NCBI RefSeq assembly: GCF_027580225.2
Contig: NC_073352.2
Location: forward strand, 33,901,501-33,965,500
Length of the DNA stretch: 64,000 bases
Direction: 5' to 3'
Source: Misgurnus anguillicaudatus
Lineage: Eukaryota; Chordata; Actinopteri; Cypriniformes; Cobitidae
Shown here: positions 55,076 through 64,000 of the stretch, piece after piece
Layout of the letters: each line of letters starts with the position of its first letter
Position numbering within the stretch: the first letter of the stretch is position 1
Program-made: the position numbers and the translations under genes
The notes under the pieces: model-generated
The model's input: the letters and a program-made list of their open reading frames with translations, nothing else
What the model was told of the DNA's origin: nothing
Database searches by the model: none

Positions 55076-56489
55076 CTTTAGTCAGCCAAACTGGCACACC
55101 AACACACAATTTCCATCATGAATCTTTATCTCTGCATACACACACACACACTCTCATCTATATTACACATCACTTTCTTATTTAACACACATGGACCTTC
55201 GAGTCAGTAACACAGACAAATGTGTTCACTGATTACAATTAAATACACACGCAGCGATAGACTGCGCTCTTGTCTTTCCCATGCTGTTCTCATTCTCCTG
55301 CTGCGTGTGATGGGAAGAGTTTGGAGCGAGAGGCGAGGTGAGGTCCCTCCACTTCCCCTCGAACCCCTGACAGGCCACACTAACTGGATCTGAGTTATGT
55401 GCAGTTGGGTGATGTGTTTGTTTAACCATCTGGTAGCAACTCCTGCCTTTCTTCTGGTGATGTAGAGACTGCAAACGGACACGTTTCATACAAACACGCG
55501 CACGGCGATGACAAAATGCTTCACACACACTCACATACAGCTTGACATACTGATTACGGTCCCCGATTTACGAGTGAAAACGCAAGTACTAAAGGAAAGA
55601 AGTGAAAGATGAAATATCAAAACATATCCAACAGTTGCATGATCGGTGTATAAATGCATATGCTGTATACATGCTGTCATTTATTTGCTGCTGTGCAAGC
55701 AGCTTATTACATTCTGGCAAAATCATTTTTCATTTATAATATCAATAATACTAACACATATTTTTATTTCATGATTTAAAGTATCATTCATGTTTGTAGC
55801 ACATGTGTTTAGTTTAAAACCAGCAATAAGAATAGTTTGCTTTAGCAAGCACAACAACAAATAAAGATATTTATTGATGTAACGCATACAAATCAATTAC
55901 AAAATTTGCATGCATAGCATGACATACCAAATGCTCACGTCTTATAGAAAGATATTTGCTTTCTCCATTTACATTTGGGAATGGTCTCTAACCCTGTTAC
56001 AGCTCTTATTGCACGGCAGCCCGAGATCTGCAGTAATTACTCTGCTCCTCCCTTTCATTTTAAACTCCTGAATAATTGACACGCTCCTTTATCCTTGCCT
56101 GCACACACAGCTGCCATTTCTCAGTTTTACTTTCTATTTATTTAATGAAGATTGACAGAATAGCCTGATATTGATGTTAAACGTGATGTGTGTCAATTTT
56201 CGTAAGTTCAATTACTTGTTTGGGGGTGTGGCTACTGATTTGTCTAAAGGAAGAGGGTGTGTTCTGGAAATCAAAGTTAATGCCCACACAACAACATACA
56301 ACCTGAGAGAAAACAGAACTGAAACAGTGAAGAATAATATAAAGAAAAAAATAATATAAAGAAATATAAAATTATTAACACAGATGCATGCCTGCTATCA
56401 AAGTCCTTACCGGAAACCATGTGACCTTTTCTAAAGCTCTCCACAGCTCTTTTTTAAAGTTCTGACGTGTTTCATGCTAAATTATTAGG
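55076..56489. other. intergenic; complex part 55195-55580
   Basis: 55195-55580 is GC-balanced and unique, with short frames on the minus strand lacking domains. From 55580 on the DNA is AT-rich and unremarkable. Confidence 0.3.
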
Positions 56490-56822
56490 TTGGCTCGCGT
56501 GAAATTGCCACTTTGTAGGTGTGAGCAAAAATGTGCTGTTTTTGGGTGTGTCCTTAAAGATGCAAATGAGCTGATCTCTGCACTAAACGGCAGTGCCGTG
56601 GAAAGTGCAGATTAAGGGGCAATTTTATCCCCTTCTGACATCACAAGGGGAGCCACATTTTAATTACCTATTTTTTTCACATGCTTGCACAAAATGGTTT
56701 ACAAAAACTAAGTTACTGGATTGATCTTTTTCACATTTTCTAGGTTGATAGAAGCACTGGGGACCCAATTATAGCACTTAAACATGGAAAAAGTCAGATT
56801 TTCATGATATGTCCCTTTTAAA
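56490..56822. mobile_element. MITE family D copy 2
   Basis: From ccactttgtaggtgtgagc to tcatgatatgtccctttta, matching 14718-15122. The left terminus is lost. Confidence 0.75.
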
Positions 56823-57477
56823 AAACGTAGATCCTTCAAGAAGACCCTTTGACAACAAACCTCAGGTCACTGACATCTTTACTTTTACAAGTTAATTTAA
56901 AAGAAAAGTCAGTTCTGCTCAGTTGTTACAGTCCAAATCGATAAAAGCTATTCTCTAACAGGGCCAACAGAGTCAGAAATCAGGACAGGCTTTTTTCCAA
57001 ATTCTTTTCATTTGGATGAAATGTCATAGAGGTTGTAGCTGATGTTAACCGCTCTTGTGTATGAAAACTGTGCACCTCGGTTGGCATTTGGTTTGTTTTT
57101 ACACAACACTGACTTACACGTACTTACTGTAATGTCAGCACAAGAGAGCTGGTTGGAGGTCAGGTGATGCTTTTAGCTTCTGTGAGAAACTATATCAACA
57201 CTTCAGACAATAAAAAAAATCAATAGAGCCCATCCTCAAATCTTTATGATATTGTGGCACTTATAACTCAGGTGCCTTTTCAGTGTAAATGTGACTTTTT
57301 GCATGTTGTATTTATCTTCAAAAAAATTATCTCTCCATCACAAACCACACAATTTTGGGCATAATTTATCATTACGGTATTAAACTGATGCAAACTAATA
57401 TTATGTCACAATCCGCTGCTTGTTTTGTTAGTAAACATGCTGCACAGAGTTTTGTACACATAAGTTAACTTCAAATT
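56823..57477. other. intergenic, nothing recognised
   Basis: AT-rich unique DNA, no gene. Confidence 0.4.
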
Positions 57478-58167
57478 TACTTCAAATTTAAGGACCTTTC
57501 AAGGACTTTCCAGGTCCAATACCCTCAAATTCAAGGATTAAATGTGGGGACACATTTCAAGTGAGATCAATGTTACATCGTGTTACCTTTAAAGATACAT
57601 TGTTACAGTTCCTTTTCTAAGGAACTCGCGCTGCGTCACTGCGGTGACAGTTTGGGGACGCCTCCAGGGGTAAGTGCGTCTAAATGTGTATATCAAATTC
57701 AACCAATGGTGAGGCATAAAGACAAAGACAGGGTGATGCGGGAGTCAGGAAGTATATCGCTATCTGAAATATTGCCAAAGACGGCGTTACAGGGACGCAG
57801 GAAGTATGGCAAGGGAGACACAGCGTCTCGTTCCCTTCTCAGGGAACAACCCGAGACGTTTTCATGTGTCAAACACAACTATGCAAAAAAGCATTTTGGT
57901 ATGAATCAACATTCGCAGAAGATATAAGCATTTAAAGCGAACAGTTTAGCACATGTGCTTAAAAAGTCTAGAATTTTTATGATTTTATCCTACACTACAC
58001 ACAGAATAATATGGATTTTTTTTTTAAACTTCTTGCATAAAATACATTCAAGCACTTTCAATGACCTGTATTTATGTATGTATATTTTCAACAACTTCCC
58101 AGGGCCTCGAATTGTTCCCCCAGATTTACAAACTTTCAAGGATTTCAAGGACCCGTGGGAACCCTGT
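57478..58167. mobile_element. AAGGAC-end element with nested insert
   Basis: Outer parts carry ttaaggacctttcaaggact at the left and aaactttcaaggatttcaag at the right, the latter followed by gacccgtgggaaccctg. About 57590-57875 is a different GC-richer repeat (ttccttttctaaggaactcg ... ttctcagggaacaacccga) inserted into it. Its 115-codon frame is not a gene. Confidence 0.6.
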
Positions 58168-59001
58168 GTGTGACAAAACGCATCTTAATACCTTAGCAAA
58201 CTCCACTAGTTAGTACAGTACTGATAATCTATAAGACTTAATTGAATCTACAACTTTAAGAATAAATGTAAGTTGTAAATTTGATTATTTTCACAAATCA
58301 TTCAGAAACACTAACACTATTTTATTATTATTATTATTTACTCTTAAAAAAAATTACTAAACTGTTACTATGGTATCGCCTAAAATGTAAATTGCCTGTT
58401 TGCAGTCTCTCTACAGGGAATGTGTATATGTGTAAGTTTTGTGTATGTGTTACTGAATTGATGCTCTTTTCAGTTCAAAGGTTAATGAAGGATTATTTCC
58501 CTTTTCCCAGCAGGCCATGCACATTCTCCCGCAGGAAGAAAACTTACTTTTGTGTCTATAAGATATATCTCATATTTTGATCTAATGACATCTTAGACAT
58601 ATATCACAGTCCAACATTTCTATAAATGTGATTACAATAAATTGCATTTCTGCTAAATAAAGAATTCGAATGAAACTTGACTTACATTTCTTCATGCACT
58701 GCTGTTGCATTGAGCGCGACTGTCCAATTGTATATTTATAAGGGTCATTTTTTAGGATCTGCAAGCCATTTGTCATAGAGTTCAATTTTTCAACCCTGAA
58801 CTATAAAATTGCCAGATTCTTCTTCACATCTAAATCATATTCGGCCCAAGTCTTTCCAGAGCAGCGTCCACGAATGTGCAGTCAGAAGGGTTAGCGCTCA
58901 GTCACACGATTATTGAGATATAAAGTGATCGAGTGTTTCTTTACCCCTGCAGAGGGAACAGCTTTGAAACACATTACTGTGTAAGACTGTCTGTGTGACT
59001 G

Positions 59002-59035
<34 letters not shown>

Positions 59036-59290
59036 CTGACCCGAGCGTCTCTCTCTTCGCTGGCAGGCCTCAGATTCACACATCCAGAGTTCAGCCCGTA
59101 TTCCCTTTCAATCCGGTCCAGGTGCGAGCGGCTGGACTTGCTGCGAACCGTACCAACAGCCAGACCCTTAACGCGGAGCGAGATATTTACACCCCGGCCT
59201 TATGTCTTGTTTTAGATTTTTGTCAGCAAAATCAATGACCATTGGTATTTCCACAGATGTCCTGTAACAGAGAAAGAAAGAACTGTTTTA
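58168..59290. other. intergenic; (CT)n at 59007-59035
   Basis: No gene. 58840-59220 is moderately complex apart from the CT run. The rest is AT-rich. Confidence 0.35.
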
Positions 59291-59734
59291 CAATGAGTGC
59301 GTTTACGTGTACAGAATAAGCAGATATCTATCAAAAATCTGCTTATTATAGCAACCTGTTTTCATGCATTTACATTTACATGCAAATCAATAAATTGGCT
59401 TGGCAGAAAACAGCGTTTACATGGGATTTGTCAGGTTTCTCGCAGGCAATGACACAAGCTTTTATTTTTGCAGGTTACCTGCCAACTGTCTGAGTCCAGT
59501 GCAAACTTTTATGCATTACTTTGCACTTGGGACGTTATCTTTCACACGCAGAGACATGTTCACAAAATCCGGGTAATGAGCAAAAAACTACTTGTGCAGA
59601 TCGGTTTTTGCTTACGCCGTTTATTGGCTTTCCATGTTAAAGAAAACCGTTTTATGTGTTCACATGACCGCGCATGCATCATCAGTTTATTAAACATAAT
59701 CTGCGTAAGACTGTGCATGTAAACACACTCAATG
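59291..59734. mobile_element. inverted-repeat DNA element
   Basis: Ends caatgagtgcgtttacgtgt and acatgtaaacacactcaatg-like (tgcatgtaaacacactcaat) are inverted over about 24 bases. A short hairpin (aataagcagat ... atctgcttatt, 59315-59346) lies just inside the left end. Probably a hAT-type MITE. Confidence 0.7.
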
Positions 59735-60102
59735 ATTTTCAATTAAGCCATTCATTAAAAGATGCTTATTACTAAAGTTCACCGAAATCCCTACCAGGGT
59801 CATGACATGGTGGTATTTTTGTCCAGACAACACCTGGTTAAATTAACTTGCTTGCATACTATAATGATATTTCTCAACTACAGGCATTATTTTACGCTGT
59901 TTAAAGTATTACACTGATATTACTTTTAAAAATCTGTCACATATACTTGCAACATTTCCGCCGTATATTGATCACAAATTATTGCTACTTACGTTCCCTA
60001 TCAATCTAGCGAGGTTGTTTATCCAAATATATGTAAATTAATGTTTGTTTTATCAAAACTTTAATCATGTCTTTATTTTATTAAGCTGGCTTCATAAAAC
60101 TT
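59735..60102. other. intergenic, nothing recognised
   Basis: No gene or repeat is recognised. Confidence 0.4.
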
Positions 60103-60840
60103 ACAGGGAACATATTATGAAAATGTTGAAGTGCTTTAATTGGGTCCGCATTGCTTCTATTAACCTAAAAAATGTGAAAAAGATCAACCCAGTAACTAAG
60201 TTTTAGTAAACCATTCTCTGCAAGTATGTGAAAAAATAGGTAATTCAAAATTGGCTCCCCTTGTGATGTCAGAAGGGGATAATACAGCCCCTTATAGGGA
60301 TAGTTCACTTTAAAATGAAAATTCTGTCATCATTTACTCATCCTCATGTTGTTCTAAACCTGTATGAATTTCTTTTTTTCCTGATGAACACAAAAGAAGA
60401 TATTTTGAGAATTGATGGTAAACACACAGCAGTAAGTGACCATTGACTTCCATAGTAGGAATAAAACAATATAATGGAATTTAATGGGTACTGTCAACTG
60501 TGTGCTTACCATCATTTATCAAAATATTTTCTTCATCAGTTATCACAATACTTCCAAAATATTTTTTTTCTACTATGGAAGGTTTAGACCTTTTAAAATT
60601 TTTATTTTGAAGTGAACTGTTGCTTTAATCTGCACTATCCAACCAAAGCACTGCCATTTAGTGCAGAGATCAGCCCATTTGCATTTAAAAGGACACACCC
60701 AAAATGGCACATTACTCACACCTACAAAGTGGCAATTTTAACATGTTATAATAAATTATCTAGATGGTTTTTTGGCTAAAACTTCAAATATGTACTTAAA
60801 GATTTATTTTCCATCTTCAAGAAGTTTAACATTATTTCCA
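60103..60840 (-). mobile_element. MITE family D copy 3, interrupted by family E copy
   Basis: Family D in reverse orientation: agggaacatattatgaaaat at the left and cacacctacaaagtggcaat towards the right. It is split at ccctta/ttaatct by a family E element at 60296-60628 (agggatagttcactttaaaa ... gaagtgaactgttgctttaa). Confidence 0.75.
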
Positions 60841-61720
60841 ATTATGGATTAGCACCGAACTTCCCAGGTTTTTTGCCATGCATTGTGGTTATTTTATTAG
60901 TCTCTAAAATAGACAGCACCCTGACAACTGAACGAGGGAGTCGATTGATACACATGAAAACAACACCAACAAGCACTTCATACTGAATTCAAAGCGTGCT
61001 GGTTTGCGTGCATGACCCGTAACCTTCCAGTTCATACGAAAGACCCGCAAATTTTTCTATCAGAGTTCATTTTGCCCCACTTCGTCGTATAAAAAGAGAT
61101 TTAGTGATTAGCCGAGCTCCCGTACGACCATTACTAATCGTATCAGTTCAACTTTGGCTCCAAAGCTTTGTTTATCTCTCCAGCCACATTCCTCCACTTC
61201 CTCGGTGTCCCTCGATTTCACCTTCATTTGTGAGGCATAAACATTTGCCTGAACCGAGCCCAGGGAACTCATTTCTCAGCGTGCCGGTGGACAGTTGTCC
61301 TGTGGGTTAATAGCTCACTGAAGACCAGAATCAGAGCAGATGAAAGAAAGCAAAGGGCCTTCGTTTTCTCTCATTAATCATGCTTGTTTTCTTTTGGCTG
61401 ATCTTTTCACCCAGCTTTAAGGACCTGTCCGCTCGGCTCGGAGCTCGTCCGAGGTGCAAAGGGCCGCCGGGGGCCTTTAGGAGCCTCTCGATCTCTCAGC
61501 TAGAATATCCTCCAGGGGCACGAATCAGACTGCGCTTTAATGGCTTTTGTAATGGCAAATTATAAAGGCGCTATGAGGGGAAGATTAATCGGGGGTGGTC
61601 TAAGGGGTAAGAAAGCTTGGGATATGCAGTAACCCGAGACAGTTAGCGTAGCTCTGAAATATGAAGCGTGTTACCCTTGTGACAACGCTAACGTAGATAT
61701 ATAAACCCTGCGACGTGACG
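60841..61720. promoter_or_regulatory. repeat-free block, candidate regulatory DNA
   Basis: 61010-61720 is complex and GC-balanced, with taatggcttttgtaatggc (61538-61556), gaagattaatcgg and similar homeodomain-type sites. Short frames without domains. Confidence 0.35.
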
Positions 61721-62150
61721 TTTCGGTGTGTTTTTGTTGCCTGAGGGGCGACGTGACCGCTTAAAAATCATTATCATTTATAATTTTAACAAATTGTTTT
61801 GTCAGGCTTTTCAACGGCATCATCATTCCTGTGCTAATAGATTTTTTGTACCTCGGATCAGGGGTTTAAATTCCCCCGAGCTGAAAAAGTATGTTTGTGT
61901 GTGTGCTGTCAAAGTTTAGCCTGTATGTACCTATAATGAGAGAAATTATGTACTGACTTAAATAAAGATTATTCAAAAATATCAAATAGTATTTTATAAA
62001 CATTGCAGGTCTCCTAAACCACATCATTTAAGGCATTTTGTTAATTTAGCAACACATGCTTATAGTACAAAACAGAGTTTCTTTTTCCTGTCTGTCTGTC
62101 TGTCTATCTATCTATATAGGGGCGCCACTAGCAACTTTGGGTTTTATGAA
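61721..62150. other. intergenic, short (CTGT)n/(CTAT)n
   Basis: A short tetranucleotide run at about 62090-62116. Nothing else is seen. Confidence 0.4.
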
Positions 62151-62930
62151 AGGATATAATGGCGCTTTTCCATTGCATAGTACCTAGAGGTCTTCTCGGG
62201 TCCAAGAAATGTACCTGACCCAAAATGAACCGAATCACTTTATACCCGAACCCGAAAAGCATAAATATTTTTTTAAAAGAAAAACCCGGCCCGAGACAAA
62301 CTCGAGAAAATTAGACCAGAGTCTGACCCAAACCAGTGGCATTTTTTAAACCCGTCTGGACCCGAAACGTCACCAACGTGTGTGCAGTCTGCAGCCCCGT
62401 ACGCAGCAGTCAGACAGAAAGATAACCCGCTGGTCTCGCAACCAATTTGGCGAGCTGCTCGATTTGTTTGAAGAGGACACCCAGATAACTGCTAAAATGT
62501 ACATTGACTGCCATGTCTGTCTCATTGAAAATTAACCTACCGCCAGCCACACAATGTTGCAAGCGCTCTTGGCAAACAGAGGAGAGGTTTGAAAGGGACA
62601 TTGACGCACACACGCGAGACAGTTCGGGTTTTCGGGTCCGTTCTGCAAAAACACATTTATTTTAAATTACCCGAGATCCGATGCCGCTAATATTATACCC
62701 GAACCGTGTCCGAGTCACACATGAAACTTTTAGACTCGAACCCGATTGGGTCTCAGGTCGGACCTCGGGTTTTTGGATCTCTAATAGTTCCCCACAGTTG
62801 GTTTGGGTCAGCTTACTTTTGGGGGCTTTTCCACTGGGTGCAGTATATAGTAGTACCCGATACTTTTTTGTAGTACCACCTTGGTTGGGTTTCCAAGCGA
62901 GCCAGCTGATACCAAAACGTGATGCGAAAA
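62151..62930. mobile_element. ggcgcttttcca-type repeat with nested hAT-like element
   Basis: Outer repeat: gcgcttttccattgcatagt before and gggggcttttccactgggtg after. The inner element 62185-62783 starts tagaggtcttctcgggtcc and ends cctcgggtttttggatctcta (inverted ends). It is flanked by the 8-bp pair ATAGTACC (62177-62184) and ATAGTTCC (62784-62791), one mismatch, and is rich in acccga words. Confidence 0.7.
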
Positions 62931-64000
62931 CACTCTAGATCTGAGAGAATCGTCACTACCAGCGTCATCATCGCTATAATGTAAAAGATTAGCTTTACCT
63001 TCGTGCTAGCTTGCGCTGTCTCGAGTAAACCCGTTGTCCAGACTAAACTCAGTGGACACTAAAAATGGAGAAGAAGTATACACATAAACCTTGCTATTGT
63101 CCATAATCATTTGTTGATCACCGTAGTAGCAAAGGAGCAGAAGATTTTGCCATTGTTGTTGTTGCTGCTGTTACGTGACATAGCGATGTCTGACTAGGGT
63201 TGAAAAGTGGAGTGATGACATCATCCTATCACAAAATATACGGATTGGCTGTACCCACAGAACCACAAGGGTGTCATGTTTAGATTTATCCACTCTGGGA
63301 CCCGGTAAAAAATGCCAGATCTGTCTGGACGGAACACCGATACGGTACAAAATGTTTACGTATGCAGCTAAATGCGTCTCCGTGTGGACGGGTTCTAAGA
63401 GATGTGTGTTGGCCCAGGTTCACCTGGAACCCGAGCACTTGACCCTGCTTAAGAATACAAAAAACACACAAAAACAGAAAAGGAAAAACAAACGAAATGG
63501 GAGGCCATTGGGAGCCCTCATATCTCATCTCTATTAACGGGTTTACTGGTGACCCCAGGGGTGCTCGTAAAAGTTTACGCCCAGGTTTCAGACCAAGTCC
63601 CCTCTGAAAGAATGAAAGCAATGGGTTAGTTTATGATTTGCCTTCAGGGTTTTACTGCATGTTTGACTAAAGTTCTCGTTTTAACAGACCCTGGTTCTAA
63701 TTAGCCGAGCGGTGGCACCGTGGCCGGCTCCAAAACCCTTCCTTTCTTCTCCAAAAAGAGAGAAAGTGAGAGAGAGCGAGAGAGAGTGTAATTGACTGTT
63801 GATCCGGGAGGACACACGCGGGTCAGGTTGGGAGGTGAAGGAGACCAGTATTCGCTGAGATATGCAGCTACTTTAGGAATGTAATGAACGGCTCCACTCA
63901 TAAAACGCTGGGCGCTCTATATCATATCTTCTATAAACACATTTGTGGTGCAGAGAGTAATTCTGCGTTACCTCGGACATCAGGAATGCTTTGAGAGAGA
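62931..64000. promoter_or_regulatory. repeat-poor block at window end
   Basis: No gene. 63260-63900 is complex and unique, with ggttctaattagccgagcgg (63683-63702). Short (GA)n at about 63755-63788. The frames at 63271-63621 lack domains. Confidence 0.3.

Noticed and set aside
57580..57927. 115-codon open frame
   Set aside because: It is contained in a repeat inserted into another repeat; no domain and no independent support.

Overview
The window looks like a 64 kb piece of a teleost nuclear genome, probably a cypriniform (carp/minnow group). Reasons: intron-containing vertebrate genes, about 60% A+T, many tRNA-headed SINE remnants, LINE 3' tails and a very high density of short inverted-repeat DNA transposons (MITEs) typical of cyprinid DNA. 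The species call is inference; the vertebrate and fish call is firm. Only two protein-coding genes are supported, in convergent orientation. The first is pcgf1 (Polycomb group RING finger 1; + strand, start codon 18935, stop 24980, nine coding exons, 262 residues predicted). The second is lbx2 (ladybird homeobox; - strand, start codon at 29710, stop at 27968, two coding exons, 257 residues).

Layout. 1-18840: intergenic DNA with unique GC-balanced blocks (600-2150, 6580-8200, 12.3-13.1 kb) between MITEs, SINE fragments and one 1.6 kb transposon-borne minisatellite (8240-9865). 18840-25105: pcgf1 with a CpG-rich TATA-less promoter; its 3.8 kb first intron is largely transposons. 25105-27300: pcgf1-lbx2 gap, an AT-rich half followed by a repeat-free block (26440-27075) that is the best candidate shared regulatory element. 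27300-30180: lbx2 and its promoter. 30180-64000: gene-free. Here repeat-free, GC-balanced islands (around 31.4, 32.2, 34.1, 37.6, 39.3, 41.6, 44.2, 50.0, 51.7, 55.2, 61.0 and 63.3 kb) alternate with simple repeats and nested transposons. This arrangement fits a developmental-gene regulatory domain, but no conservation could be tested here.

Functionally, PCGF1 is a RING subunit of a variant Polycomb repressive complex 1, and LBX proteins are homeodomain transcription factors of muscle precursors and dorsal neural tissue. Their adjacency is known from mammals (LBX2-PCGF1-TLX2); no TLX exon was seen here. I saw no new enzymatic or defence system. The notable points are an unusual exon 2/3 junction in pcgf1, a reconstructable three-level transposon nest (46.46-48.06 kb), a tail-to-tail pair of TTAA-flanked elements sharing one target site, several long fold-back elements and an 87-nt near-perfect hairpin. 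All transposon family labels are from recall, not from a library search.
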